DNA of 39,760 nt from Caldilineaceae bacterium (GCA_018003515.1 JAGNDO010000014.1:58271-98030); one strand, 5' to 3'; positions 7,879 to 17,155 are shown, counted from the first letter of the stretch. Notes: generated from the sequence alone by a model not told the origin. Program-made: numbers and translations.

Positions 7879-9723
7879 GTGTTAGCCGAACTGCACATCC
7901 GCAACTTTGCCATTATTGACGACTTGCAACTGGGCTTTGGGGCCGGGTTGAATATCCTCACGGGCGAAACCGGGGCGGGGAAGTCGATCATCATTGACGC
8001 CGTGGGCCTGCTCCTGGGGGATCGGGCGTCCGCCGAGTGGGTGCGGGCGGGGACCGAGGTGGCGTCGGTGGAGGCGACCTTTGAACTGCCAATTGAAAAT
8101 GGAAAATGGAAAATGGAAAATGCTGGCGCCGACGAGAATGATGGCGTTGGCGAGACCGGGGATGTGCGGGGGTTTTTGGAGAGCCAGGGGTTGAATGACC
8201 CGGACAACCCGGATTGGGTGACATTGAACCGGGAGGTGCGGCTGAATGGGCGCAATGTGTGCCGGATCAATGGCCGGGCGGTCAGTTTGCAGATCTTGGC
8301 CGATGTGGCCGCCAATTTGGTGGACATCCACGGCCAGGGCGAACACCTCACCCTGCTCAAACCCCGCACCCATATCCATCTGCTGGACCGCTATGCCGGG
8401 CTGATGCCTTTGCGCAGCCAGGTGGCCGAGGAGGTGGCCAAGCTACGCCGGGTACGCAGCGAACTCCACCGTCTGCGCCAGGATGCCCGCACCATCGCCC
8501 AGCGGGTGGACATGCTGGGCTTCCAGGCCGAAGAGATCTTTGCCGCCACCCTGCGCCCCGGCGAGGATGAGGCCCTGGAAAGCGAACGCCGCCGCCTGAG
8601 CAACGCCGAATCCCTGCTCAAATTGGCCCAGGCCGTCACCGGCATCCTCAGCGACGGGGACGGGGAGATGCCCGCCGCCATCGATCTGGTCAGCGAGGCC
8701 GTGGGGCGGCTGGACAAATTGGAACGCATCGACCCGGACATGGCCGAAGTGGCTGCCCAGGGCCAGACTTTGGTGGAACAATTGGGCGATCTGGCCCGTT
8801 CGGTCCAAGACTACGCCGATGAGCTAGAATTCAACCCATCCCGCCTGGCCACGGTGGAAAACCGCCTGGAATTGATCGACACCCTCAAACGCAAATATGG
8901 CGACGACATCCCCGCGGTGATTGAATTTGGCCGCAAGGCCCAGGCCGAGTTGGATGAATTGGGCAATTGGGAGGTCAAGACCGCGGCCCTGGAAGAAGAG
9001 GAGAGCCGCTATTTGCGCCAGGTGGGGCAGCTGGGCACGACCTTGAGCGCCCAACGCCAAGCCGCCGGGGAGCGCATGGCCCGCCAGGTGGAAGCCGAAT
9101 TGGCCGATCTCAAGATGGAAAAAGCCCAGTTTGGCGTCGATTTGGCCCACAGCGATCAACCCGACGGGGCCTTCCTGGCCGATGGCCGCCGGGTGGCCTT
9201 TGATGCCACAGGCATCGACAAGGTGGAATTTCTGATCAGCGCCAACCCGGGCGAACCCCTGAAACCCCTGGCCAAAGTCGCCTCTGGCGGCGAGACGGCC
9301 CGGCTGATGCTGGCCCTGAAAAGCGTCCTGGCCTACGCCGACGCCACCCCCACCCTGATCTTTGACGAGATCGACCAGGGCATCGGCGGACGCGTGGGCG
9401 GCATCGTGGGCAAAAAGCTCTGGCGGCTCACGGACAGCCAGCCGCCTGCGGACGCGACGGGTCTTGCCCCATCCGCCATGCACCAGGTGTTGTGCATCAC
9501 CCATCTGCCCCAACTGGCCGCGTACGGCGACCAACATTTCACCGTCAACAAGCGCATCCTCAGCGAGAACGGCAGCGAACGCACCACCACCCTGGTCAAC
9601 ACCCTGGCCGGGGACGCCCGCATCAGCGAACTCATGCAAATGCTCGGTGCCACCACCCCCGCCGGACGTCGGTCGGTGGAGGAGATGTTGGAAGAGGTGG
9701 GGGCGGTGAAGGGGAAGGCGTAA
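7879..9723 (+). CDS. recN: DNA repair protein RecN
   Basis: 614 residues from a GTG at 7879, chosen because upstream codons in this frame are translated ATCCAAA repeat. SMC-like layout: N-terminal ATPase half with LHIRNFAIIDDLQL and Walker A GETGAGKS (29-36), DIHGQGEHLTLL, a long coiled-coil middle (about 180-380), then ABC signature KVASGGETARLMLALK, Walker B TLIFDEIDQGIGG and a terminal ITHLPQLAAYGD switch region. RecN acts early in double-strand break repair, bringing ends together in a RecA-linked process. A GAAAATG heptamer array is inserted in frame at residues 71-83, between conserved N-terminal strands. The gene stands alone; a GTATCGA-type repeat begins right after the stop. Confidence 0.95.
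   Translation: MLAELHIRNFAIIDDLQLGFGAGLNILTGETGAGKSIIIDAVGLLLGDRASAEWVRAGTEVASVEATFELPIENGKWKMENAGADENDGVGETGDVRGFLESQGLNDPDNPDWVTLNREVRLNGRNVCRINGRAVSLQILADVAANLVDIHGQGEHLTLLKPRTHIHLLDRYAGLMPLRSQVAEEVAKLRRVRSELHRLRQDARTIAQRVDMLGFQAEEIFAATLRPGEDEALESERRRLSNAESLLKLAQAVTGILSDGDGEMPAAIDLVSEAVGRLDKLERIDPDMAEVAAQGQTLVEQLGDLARSVQDYADELEFNPSRLATVENRLELIDTLKRKYGDDIPAVIEFGRKAQAELDELGNWEVKTAALEEEESRYLRQVGQLGTTLSAQRQAAGERMARQVEAELADLKMEKAQFGVDLAHSDQPDGAFLADGRRVAFDATGIDKVEFLISANPGEPLKPLAKVASGGETARLMLALKSVLAYADATPTLIFDEIDQGIGGRVGGIVGKKLWRLTDSQPPADATGLAPSAMHQVLCITHLPQLAAYGDQHFTVNKRILSENGSERTTTLVNTLAGDARISELMQMLGATTPAGRRSVEEMLEEVGAVKGKA
8092..8126. repeat. GAAAATG heptamer array inside recN
   Basis: Four near-perfect copies of GAAAATG encode PIENGKWKMENAG in the RecN frame. 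The stretch looks foreign to RecN and keeps the frame open. Confidence 0.8.
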
Positions 9724-9737
9724 CGAGTATCGACCCT

Positions 9738-9856
9738 GCTCTAGCCCGGTCCATGACCGGGCGGGTCTACACGATCTTCTGCGGCATACCCGCCCGGTCA
9801 CGGACCGGGCTAGAGCGGGGCACTGCGGAGTTGTTAGCATAGCCGGACTGCGCTAG
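9738..9856. mobile_element. MITE-like inverted repeat element, family B, copy A (left end truncated)
   Basis: Two 29-nt arms (9738-9766 and 9788-9816, one mismatch) with core CTAGCCCGGTCC...GGACCGGGCTAG enclose a 21-nt loop containing ACGATCTTCTGCGG. To the right it continues to GCCGGACTGCG and ends in CTAG (9853-9856), matching the end of the full copy at 22312-22466. There is no open reading frame. It lies between recN and the NfeD gene. Confidence 0.8.
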
Positions 9857-9946
9857 CACGCCCGCGGAGTGAGTACCCCCTGGTGCGAACGGCTCGACCC
9901 GATATTCCGTTAAATTCAAGATTTGAGTGAAAGGCAGAGAGACATT

Positions 9947-11305
9947 ATGTCAAAATCTAGCCATCAACCCAACATCTGGCACAAGGCCATGCGCCTGCTC
10001 TATCTGTCCATGCTCTTTCTGGGGCTGATCTGGCCCCTCTTTGCCCCCGCGGCCAGGGCATCGGCCCAAGCCGTGCCGGGGACGGATGACCGCCAAGTCG
10101 TCGTGGTCCTCACCTTTGACGGCGCGGTGACGCCGGTCTTGCACAAATATATCCAGGACGGCATCACCCTGGCCCAGCAATTGAACGCCCAGGCCATGAT
10201 CCTGCAACTGGACACCCCCGGCGGCAGCGTGGACATCACCAAAAATATCGTGCAGACCATGCTCCAATCTCCCGTGCCGGTGATGGTTTACGTTTCGCCC
10301 ACGGGTGCCCATGCCGGCAGCGCGGGCACCTTCATTACCCTGGCCGGCCATGTGGCGGTGATGGCGCCGGGCAGCAGCATCGGCGCGGCCAGCCCCGTGG
10401 GCGGCAGCGGCGAAGATATCGGCGAGACCATGCAGGCCAAGGTGACCAACATCCTCAGCGCGGACATCGAAAACCTGGCCGACCGCCGGGGCGAGGCCGC
10501 GGTGGAGTGGGCCTTGCGGGCGGTCCAAGAGGCCGCCGCGGCCACGGCTCCCCAAGCCCTGGAATTGGGGGTGATCGACTTCATCGCCCCGGATCTGCTG
10601 GACCTGTTGGCCCAGACCGACGGCCTCACCATCACCGTGTTGGGGGAAGAGCGCACCCTGCACACCGCGGACGCCGCGGTGGAATATCTGGACATGAACC
10701 CCTTGCAGGACTTTCTCAACTTTATCAGCAACCCCAGCATCGCCTCGATCCTGCTCACCTTGGGCACCCTGGGGCTGATCACCGAACTGCGCATCCCCGG
10801 CTTTGGCGCACCGGGGATCATTGGGGCCATCTGCCTGCTCTTGGCCTTTTATGCCCTGGGCCAACTGGACGCCAACTTTGCCGGGCTGGCCCTGATCGGA
10901 TTGGCCATCGCCCTGCTGATTGCCGAGCTATTTACGCCAACGTTTGGCGTGCTGGCCGCGGGGGGGCTGGCCGCCTTTGTCTTTGGCGCGGCCCTGCTCT
11001 TTGACGCACCGGGCGTAGCCGTGCCCTGGGGCACCATCATCACCATGGCCGCGCTGATGGGCGGGTTCATCCTCTTTGCCGGGGGCAAGGCCCTGGCCGC
11101 CCAGCGCCGTCAACCCTACTCCGGCATGGAGGGGCTGATCAACCAGACGGCTACCGCCAAAATCGCCTTCGGCCCCGGCGAAACCGGCAGCGTCTTCCTG
11201 GCCGGGGAATGGTGGAACGCCGAACTCGAATCCGGTCGCGTTGAAGCCGGGGAGCGGGTCACGGTGACGGGGCAGCGGGGTTATACGTTGATTGTGAAGA
11301 AGTAA
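9947..11305 (+). CDS. NfeD-family membrane-bound serine protease (ClpP-class)
   Basis: 452 residues. A signal peptide (about 15-42, ending ARASA) leads to a ClpP/SppA-like protease domain: LQLDTPGGSVD (oxyanion region), catalytic Ser125 in HAGSAGTF and the likely general-base Lys165 in MQAKVTNIL, followed by DRRGEAAVEWA. Four to five membrane spans occupy about 260-390 (GFGAPGIIGAICLLL...). The C-terminal NfeD OB-fold follows: GMEGLINQTATAKI, then GSVFLAGEWWNAE. Long NfeD proteins work with stomatin/SPFH partners in membrane protein quality control; no SPFH gene is adjacent here. The ATG at 9947 follows an AGAGAGA ribosome-site-like stretch. The stop codon abuts a GTATCGA-type array. Confidence 0.9.
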   Translation: MSKSSHQPNIWHKAMRLLYLSMLFLGLIWPLFAPAARASAQAVPGTDDRQVVVVLTFDGAVTPVLHKYIQDGITLAQQLNAQAMILQLDTPGGSVDITKNIVQTMLQSPVPVMVYVSPTGAHAGSAGTFITLAGHVAVMAPGSSIGAASPVGGSGEDIGETMQAKVTNILSADIENLADRRGEAAVEWALRAVQEAAAATAPQALELGVIDFIAPDLLDLLAQTDGLTITVLGEERTLHTADAAVEYLDMNPLQDFLNFISNPSIASILLTLGTLGLITELRIPGFGAPGIIGAICLLLAFYALGQLDANFAGLALIGLAIALLIAELFTPTFGVLAAGGLAAFVFGAALLFDAPGVAVPWGTIITMAALMGGFILFAGGKALAAQRRQPYSGMEGLINQTATAKIAFGPGETGSVFLAGEWWNAELESGRVEAGERVTVTGQRGYTLIVKK

Positions 11306-11408
11306 TATCGAGTGTCGTGTATCGAGTAGTGAACGTGGTTGACAATGGATCGTCATCTATGTCGATCCGTTGTCAAGCCACCAATACTCGACACACGATA
11401 CTCGATAT
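11305..11408. repeat. Inverted repeat built from GTATCGA-type units
   Basis: Arms of about 47 bp begin ATATCGAGT and end ACTCGATAT, with a few mismatches around a short centre (near 11355-11362). The arms contain tandem GTATCGA/GTGTCGA units. It starts on the last base of the NfeD stop codon and could terminate that transcript. Confidence 0.8.
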
Positions 11409-11437
11409 CTTTTAACCCAAAGAAAGCAACCCAACCC

Positions 11438-12289
11438 ATGACCGACCAATTCGACACCTGGCGCAAGTACCTGACCGATTATAACGAGGGCCTGGGCTTG
11501 GTCTACGAGCGCTTTGTACTCAACGATTTTTTGGAGGACCTGCGCCGCAAATATAGCGTCAAGTCTGTGCTGGAAGCCCCCCTCTACGGCATGGCCGGGG
11601 TGAGCGGGATCAACGATGTGATCCTGGCCCAGAACGGGGTGGATGTCACCATGGTGGACGACAACCGGGAGCGGCTGGACGGTGTGCGCCGCATCTGGGC
11701 CGAGGACTTGAAGCTACCCGTCAACTTGGTCCCGGTTCAGCCCGACGGCTGGGATCGACTACCTTTTGAGGACAACAGCTTTGACCTGACTTGGGAATGG
11801 GCCGGGCTGTGGTATATCCAGAACCCGGAGGGGCTGCTCAAGGAGTTGGTGCGCACCAGCCGGGATCTGGTCTTTGTGGCCATGCCCAACAATATTCAGG
11901 TGGGCTATTGGATGCGCAAGCTGATCATCGACCGGGACTTCTTCCGCCACCACGATGAAAGCTGGACCAACATTGGGCGCATCCGGCGCACGTTGGAAGA
12001 GGCCGGGGTGGAGATCATCGACCAGGGCGTGCTGGACGTGCCGCCCTGGCCCGACACGGTGATGCCCGCCAACGAGGTGCTCAAGCGCCTGGGCATCCGC
12101 AGCAAAAAGCTGGAAGAGCAGTTCACCGGGGACGGCTGGCAGTGGAGCACAATGGCTTATTACATGAACGAACAGCCCGAATTGCGGGAACGAGTGATGA
12201 AGTACGCCTGGCTGGACCACGCCCCCCTGCCCTGGCAGATCAAGGCCGTCTGGGCCCATCACCGCTATCTTCTGGGCCGGGTGCGTTGA
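11438..12289 (+). CDS. SAM-dependent methyltransferase-like protein (class I fold)
   Basis: 283 residues from the ATG at 11438; an upstream extension to 11339 is translated repeat and is rejected. The Rossmann pattern is visible: a first strand and loop SVLEAPLYGMAGVSG (residues about 44-58), an acidic end of strand 2 (VDVTMVDDNRERL), and a PFEDNSFDLTWEWAG motif like the Methyltransf_11 post-motif. The usual GxGxG of motif I is replaced by AxxxGMAG, so the donor is inferred. It starts the unit methyltransferase, GT-C, GT-C (4-nt gap, then 8-nt overlap), suggesting it modifies a surface glycan or lipid made by the next genes. It could instead be a Mg-protoporphyrin or sterol-type paralogue; the substrate is unknown. 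Confidence 0.65.
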   Translation: MTDQFDTWRKYLTDYNEGLGLVYERFVLNDFLEDLRRKYSVKSVLEAPLYGMAGVSGINDVILAQNGVDVTMVDDNRERLDGVRRIWAEDLKLPVNLVPVQPDGWDRLPFEDNSFDLTWEWAGLWYIQNPEGLLKELVRTSRDLVFVAMPNNIQVGYWMRKLIIDRDFFRHHDESWTNIGRIRRTLEEAGVEIIDQGVLDVPPWPDTVMPANEVLKRLGIRSKKLEEQFTGDGWQWSTMAYYMNEQPELRERVMKYAWLDHAPLPWQIKAVWAHHRYLLGRVR

Positions 12290-12293
12290 TCCT

Positions 12294-14633
12294 ATGATCA
12301 CCCGACTGAACCTGTCCGCCCGCTTTGCCCCCATCTTCGGCCCCATGATTCGGGCCGTGCGCGCCGCGTATGCCCGGCACCGGGCCTTCCTCTTGCTGAC
12401 CCTGCTCTTTGTCAGCTTCCGCCTGCTCACCATCCTGCTCTTCCGCTCCGGGGGCATGATCGCCGACTTCTCGGACCAGGACTATTACTTCGCCTGGGGC
12501 CATCTGGTTGTGGCCAAAGGGTACGTGCCCTATCAAGATCTCTGGTCCGTCTACCCCCCCCTCTTCCCGGCCCTCATGCTCACCCTCTTCCGCTGGGCCA
12601 GCACCATCCCCCACTGGGTCGATCCCCGCCTCGCCTTCCACGTCCTCCTCAGCACCGCCATGCTCGTTTTTGAGACGGGGAATTTGGTGTTGATCTATCG
12701 ACTGGCGGGGAAGCTGGACGAGGGGCAAAGCGCGAAGGGCGAAATCCAATCACCCCTTCACCCGCTCACCCCTTCACCCCTTCACCCCTTCACCCTTTCA
12801 CCCGCTCACCCCCTCACGGCAGCCACCCTCTACGCGTTGCTCTTCGTGCCGGTCTTTACGGTGCAGGGATGGTTTGAGGCTATGCCCCTCTTCTTCATGT
12901 TGTTGGGGTTGGATTTGCTGATCAGCGAGCGACGCCGGGGGTGGGTGTGGAGCGCGGTGGCCGGGGCCTTGGGCTTTTTGACCAAGTTGACCCCCATCCT
13001 CCTGCTGCCGATTGCCGTGCGTTGGTTTGGAGCCAAACTCAGTTGGCCTGCGGCCCGCACGGAATGGTTCGACCGTCGCTCGCCGGGCAATTTGCTGCGC
13101 CCGATCCTGTACGGGGTGCTCTTTGCCATCGTGACCGTGGGCGTGGGGTTGGCCTTTGTGGGCACGGATCCCCTGTTGGCCCTGAGCAGCTTCCGGGTGC
13201 AAGGGTTGCGTCCGCCTTGGCAGACCCTCTACGCCGCCCTGGATGGCTATTTCGGCTTCGGCCAGGTGCCCATTGATCTGCGCAATTTGACCAATCTAAA
13301 ACTGGGCAACCTGTGGCAAGGCAACCTGCCCAGTTGGTTCTGGACCGTGCAGACCCTGGCCTTTGCCGCCCTCTTTACCTGGCTCTACACCCGCCCCTAC
13401 GACTGGACCCGCCGCCGCACGCCCGTGGTCTTTTCCGCGGTCAGTTTGGTCTGGCTTTTCCTCTACAGCAAGGGGTGGAGTCCCCAGTTCCTGGTCTGGA
13501 TTTTGGCCTTTGTGGTGATCCTGCGCCCGTCCATGTGGACCATGAGTGCGGCCATCATGCTAAGTTTGGTCAACTTTGTGGAGGCCAGCGTCTTCCTGGT
13601 GATCCTGCCGGATCAGGAGTGGCTGCTCTGGTCCACCACCATCCTGCGCATGGTGTTGCTGACCCTGTTGGGCGTGGAATTTCTGGCCCAGATCTGGCCC
13701 AAAGAGACAATGGCCCAGGCCATGCACCGCTTCAGCCGGTGGAGCGCCTGGGGGGTGATGATTGCGGTCCTAGTTTTAGGCAGCGCCGCCACCCCTCGGT
13801 TGGCCCATGCCTACGCCGACCGCCGGTTGGCCGAGAATCCGTGCCTGCCCGCCATCACCTTCTTGCAGACCGAGGCCGGCGGCCCCAACACCACCATCGC
13901 CATGGAACAGCTCACCGCCTGGGAACTGCTCTATCCCTGGCTGCGTCAAACCTATACCCTCACCGTGTTGGACACCTACGACACCCAACTGGAACCCGCC
14001 GTGGTCCTGGCCAACAACCTGGACGCCCTCTCCCGTCAAGGTGAATTCTGGTGGGTGGAGGCGCTCAACGGCGCCGGGGCCAACCCGGCCATCGGCACGG
14101 AAGTCCCCCTGGCCGGCCTCTTCTTTTCCACCCATCCCCAGGTGCAGAAGATCGAAAACCAGCAGATGGGCCAGTGCATGGTCAGCCGGGTGGTGCGGAC
14201 AGAAGGAGAGCCTCTGGCCACCACCAACCTGGGCGACGGCGGCGGCCCTATCCTCCTGCGGGATGCGGCCATCAGCCTGGCCCGGCCCGGCGAGCCTCTG
14301 CATGTGGTACTCTATTGGCAGGCCGACGATCCGGTGAGTGCCAGCTATACGGTCTTCACCCAGCTCTTTGACAGCGCCGGGCAGATGGTGGCCCAACAGG
14401 ACAACCTGCCCGTGCGCGGCCTGGCCCCCACCAACACCTGGCAACCGGGCCTGATCATCCGGGACCCCTATGACCTGCAAATGCCCGCCACGGTCTACCC
14501 GGACGGCTACCGCCTGTTGGTGGGTCTCTACGCCACCCCGGACAAGCGCATCCTCCTCACCCTGCCCGACGGCTCTACCGCGGACCATGTGGTGTTGCCG
14601 GTCCAGGTTGGAACGAGGATGAGCAATGAGTAA
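12294..14633 (+). CDS. GT-C/GT87-like membrane glycosyltransferase with C-terminal ectodomain
   Basis: 779 residues. Residues 30-510 hold about 10-11 hydrophobic segments. The first loop FSDQDYYFAWGH (59-70), then GYVPYQDLWSVYPPLFP, matches DUF2029/GT87 mannosyltransferase-type enzymes, with the DQD acids as likely catalytic residues. Residues about 640-770 form a soluble beta-rich domain (YTVFTQLFDSAGQMVAQ, PTNTWQPG, YRLLVGLYATPD) also found at the end of the next two gene products. Residues about 151-175 are an in-frame insertion translated from a TTCACCCC array, placed in a loop between membrane helices. The ATG lies 4 nt after the methyltransferase stop. It probably builds a polyprenyl-linked or surface sugar; specificity is unknown. 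Confidence 0.78.
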   Translation: MITRLNLSARFAPIFGPMIRAVRAAYARHRAFLLLTLLFVSFRLLTILLFRSGGMIADFSDQDYYFAWGHLVVAKGYVPYQDLWSVYPPLFPALMLTLFRWASTIPHWVDPRLAFHVLLSTAMLVFETGNLVLIYRLAGKLDEGQSAKGEIQSPLHPLTPSPLHPFTLSPAHPLTAATLYALLFVPVFTVQGWFEAMPLFFMLLGLDLLISERRRGWVWSAVAGALGFLTKLTPILLLPIAVRWFGAKLSWPAARTEWFDRRSPGNLLRPILYGVLFAIVTVGVGLAFVGTDPLLALSSFRVQGLRPPWQTLYAALDGYFGFGQVPIDLRNLTNLKLGNLWQGNLPSWFWTVQTLAFAALFTWLYTRPYDWTRRRTPVVFSAVSLVWLFLYSKGWSPQFLVWILAFVVILRPSMWTMSAAIMLSLVNFVEASVFLVILPDQEWLLWSTTILRMVLLTLLGVEFLAQIWPKETMAQAMHRFSRWSAWGVMIAVLVLGSAATPRLAHAYADRRLAENPCLPAITFLQTEAGGPNTTIAMEQLTAWELLYPWLRQTYTLTVLDTYDTQLEPAVVLANNLDALSRQGEFWWVEALNGAGANPAIGTEVPLAGLFFSTHPQVQKIENQQMGQCMVSRVVRTEGEPLATTNLGDGGGPILLRDAAISLARPGEPLHVVLYWQADDPVSASYTVFTQLFDSAGQMVAQQDNLPVRGLAPTNTWQPGLIIRDPYDLQMPATVYPDGYRLLVGLYATPDKRILLTLPDGSTADHVVLPVQVGTRMSNE
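12750..12819. repeat. TTCACCCC octamer array inside a glycosyltransferase gene
   Basis: About eight units of TTCACCCC/CTCACCCC encode SPLHPLTPSPLHPF-type residues in frame. The same octamer family is found at 2714-2770 and 24936-25111. Confidence 0.9.
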
Positions 14634-17040
14634 CGAGTATCGAGTCGTGACCCAATCAACCAATCCACCAATCCACCAATCCACCACCCAGGATCGCAGC
14701 ATCGCCTTCCTGATCTTCGGCTTTCTGCTGGCCTGTTATCTGCTCACCTACACCGGGGTGATCCAGTCCAGCGATGGGCTGTCCATGTTCGCCACCACGG
14801 AGAGCATGGTGCGGGGCGGGGAGATCGACAGCAATCAACTGCTGTGGATGGGCTTGCAGCAGGGCACCTTTGGACCGGACGGCAATCTCTATGGGCGCAA
14901 AGGCATCGGCATGGCCCTGCTGGCCTTGCCCCTGGTTTGGGTGGCGCTGAAATGGACGGCCCTGGGCTTGGTGCAGAGCGCACTGCTGCTCAACCCGATC
15001 CTGATCGCATGGACCGGGGGGCTGGTCTATCGATCCGGGCGGCGGCTGGGGTGGAGCCAGGCTGTGGCGGTGATCACGGCGCTGGTCTTTGGGCTGGCCA
15101 CCTTGGCTTGGCCCTATTCGCAAACCTTTTTCAGCGATCCTGTGGCTGGGTGGGGACTCTTTGCCGCCTTCTATGGGCTGTTGAGCTTTGCCCGCACCGG
15201 ACGCAAGCGCTATCTGGCCCTGGCTGGGCTGACCTGGGGGGTGGCCTATTTGGCCCGCTCCATCAACCTGGTGACCCTGCCCTTTTATGCCTTGGCCGTG
15301 CTGCTGATCCTCAACCAGGGCAGCCGGGCGTGGAAAGCCGCCTGGCGGGGCGCGTTGCGCCGTCTGCTGTGGGATGAGTGGCGGCCCTGGACCACCTTCG
15401 CCCTGCCGGTGATTTTGGCCGGGGGGATCTCCTTGTGGTGGAACTTTGCCCGCTATGGGAACATCTTGGACAGCGGTTATTTAGAGGCCGAGAGCTTTAG
15501 CGCCAACCTGCTTGTGGGGGTATTTGGCCTGCTCATCGGCCCGGCCCGGGGGTTGATCTGGTATAGCCCGGTGCTGCTGTTGGCGATTCCGGGGGCCGTG
15601 CGCTTGTGGCGCACCCACCGCTGGGCCACGGGGTTGATCTTGGCGGTCAGTGGGGTCTACGTGTTGCTCTATGGCAAATGGTTCATGTGGCACGGCGGCT
15701 ACAGTTGGGGGCCCCGTTTCCTGGTGCCGCTGATGCCCTTTTTGGCCCTGCTCACCGGCCCGGCCTGGGCCGCGTTGACCGAGGAGGGCTGGGGTGGGCG
15801 AAAGGCTCGCTGGGCCGCCGGGGGGTTGACAGCCCTGTCCGTCGCGGTCCAATGGCTTGGCATGACCATCCCCTTCGCCCTTGTCCAAGATTGGCTGGCC
15901 GCCACCGTACAGCCCCTCTTTGCGCCCCAGACCTTCACCCAGCCGGGCTATTCGCCTCTGATTTTGCAATGGCTTTTCTTGGGGCCGGAGAGCGTGGCCG
16001 ACAACCTGATCTTTGCCTGGTGGCGGGCGGGTCAGGCCGCGGGGTCGATTGATTGGATCGGCTTTGGCCTGCCCCTGGCCGGGGTTGTGGTGGGTGGGGG
16101 CCTGCTGCTGGGCTTGGTGCAAAAAACCGACCCCATCGCCCAGTCCGGTGAACGGTTGCGCAATGGGCTGTATGCCGCGGCCTTGGGGCTGATCGCCGTG
16201 GCCCTGTTGGCCCACTATCAGCTCCCCTTGACCGGCGCCGACACCGCCGCCATCGCCGCCCGCATCCGTAGCCTGGAAGTTCCCGGCGACGGGGTGTTGC
16301 ATCTGCCCGTGCTGGAGACCCAGGCCTTTGCCAACGTCTATCATGGCCGCAGTCCGGTCTATGGCCTCTTCCCCCAGGCGGACCTGGACGAAGCGAACCA
16401 GGCATGGCTGGCCCGCATCACCGCCACCCACCGGCGTATCTGGGTCGCCCCGGACTATGTCCCTGCCCACGAATCGGGCTGGGAGCGGGGCTTGCGGGCC
16501 GAGAGCTTTTTGCTATTGGATGAACACCCAGCCGGGGCGAACGGTCGCCGACTGGCCCTCTATGCCCAGGCCGGCGCGGACGATCTGGCCGAGTCCGGGG
16601 TGGGCACGCTCTTTGGCACGCCTGGGCAGAGCGGCGGCAACATCTCCGAAGGCGAGGGCTGGGCCAGATTGGGCGGCTACGCCGTCACCCCGGACGCCCA
16701 GCCCGGCGGGGAGATCTTGCTGGCCTTGCGGTGGGAAAGTCTGCGGGCCGTGGAGCAGGATTTCAACGTCTTTGTGCATCTGCTCAACGCCCAGGGCGAA
16801 AAGGTGACCCAGCGGGATGGTCAGCCTGTGCTTTGGCAGCGTCCCACCCACACCTGGCAGCCCGGCGAAGAGATCGTAGACCGCTACGGCTTGCTCCTGC
16901 CGCCGGATCTGCCCGCTGGTCCCTACACCCTCAGCGTGGGATTGTACGACCCGGCCACAGGCGCACGTCTGCCCATCAGCGCCGGTCCCCAAGACAGCGC
17001 CATCGACCTCGGCCCCATCATGGTGGGGGATGCGAAGTAA
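14626..17040 (+). CDS. GT-C membrane protein with C-terminal ectodomain
   Basis: 804 residues; overlaps the preceding gene by 8 nt behind a GAGGATGAGC ribosome site. Residues 4-21 are translated GTATCGA and AATCCACC repeats, so the true N-terminus may begin later (a GTG at 14647 is possible). A membrane core of about 10-12 spans follows. After the first span comes VIQSSDGLSMFATTESMV and GPDGNLYGRKGIGMALLALP, the layout of GT-C/ArnT-like proteins annotated as glycosyltransferase family 39. Residues about 690-800 are the shared ectodomain (FNVFVHLLNAQGEKVTQ, PTHTWQPGEEIVDRYGLLL, YTLSVGLYDPATGARLP). It probably acts in the same surface-glycan pathway as its neighbours. Confidence 0.75.
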   Translation: MSNEYRVVTQSTNPPIHQSTTQDRSIAFLIFGFLLACYLLTYTGVIQSSDGLSMFATTESMVRGGEIDSNQLLWMGLQQGTFGPDGNLYGRKGIGMALLALPLVWVALKWTALGLVQSALLLNPILIAWTGGLVYRSGRRLGWSQAVAVITALVFGLATLAWPYSQTFFSDPVAGWGLFAAFYGLLSFARTGRKRYLALAGLTWGVAYLARSINLVTLPFYALAVLLILNQGSRAWKAAWRGALRRLLWDEWRPWTTFALPVILAGGISLWWNFARYGNILDSGYLEAESFSANLLVGVFGLLIGPARGLIWYSPVLLLAIPGAVRLWRTHRWATGLILAVSGVYVLLYGKWFMWHGGYSWGPRFLVPLMPFLALLTGPAWAALTEEGWGGRKARWAAGGLTALSVAVQWLGMTIPFALVQDWLAATVQPLFAPQTFTQPGYSPLILQWLFLGPESVADNLIFAWWRAGQAAGSIDWIGFGLPLAGVVVGGGLLLGLVQKTDPIAQSGERLRNGLYAAALGLIAVALLAHYQLPLTGADTAAIAARIRSLEVPGDGVLHLPVLETQAFANVYHGRSPVYGLFPQADLDEANQAWLARITATHRRIWVAPDYVPAHESGWERGLRAESFLLLDEHPAGANGRRLALYAQAGADDLAESGVGTLFGTPGQSGGNISEGEGWARLGGYAVTPDAQPGGEILLALRWESLRAVEQDFNVFVHLLNAQGEKVTQRDGQPVLWQRPTHTWQPGEEIVDRYGLLLPPDLPAGPYTLSVGLYDPATGARLPISAGPQDSAIDLGPIMVGDAK
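14652..14688. repeat. AATCCACC octamer array in the 5' end of a coding region
   Basis: About four units of AATCCACC encode TNPPIHQS in frame near the N-terminus of the GT-C protein. GTATCGA-type units directly precede it. Confidence 0.8.
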
Positions 17041-17044
17041 ATGT

Positions 17045-17142
17045 AGCCGTTCACCCCTCATGCCCCCCGGCCCCCAATTCTGGGGGAGGTGCTGGACAAT
17101 TCCCCCCCAAGTTGGGGGGCTAGGGGGGCGGGGAGTGAACGC
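17045..17142. repeat. Interspersed G/C-run inverted repeat, family A, copy 3
   Basis: Outer ends CCGTTCACCC / GGGAGTGAACG enclose CCCCCCGGCCCCCAATTC, TGGGGGAGGTGCTGGACAAT and AGTTGGGGGGCTAGGGGGGC. It begins 5 bp after the stop of the preceding gene. Confidence 0.85.
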
Positions 17143-17155
17143 TGACAAGTAAATG

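Noticed and set aside
8824-9840. 338-codon minus-strand frame opposite recN
   Set aside because: Begins in a MITE-like repeat and mirrors RecN; no motifs.
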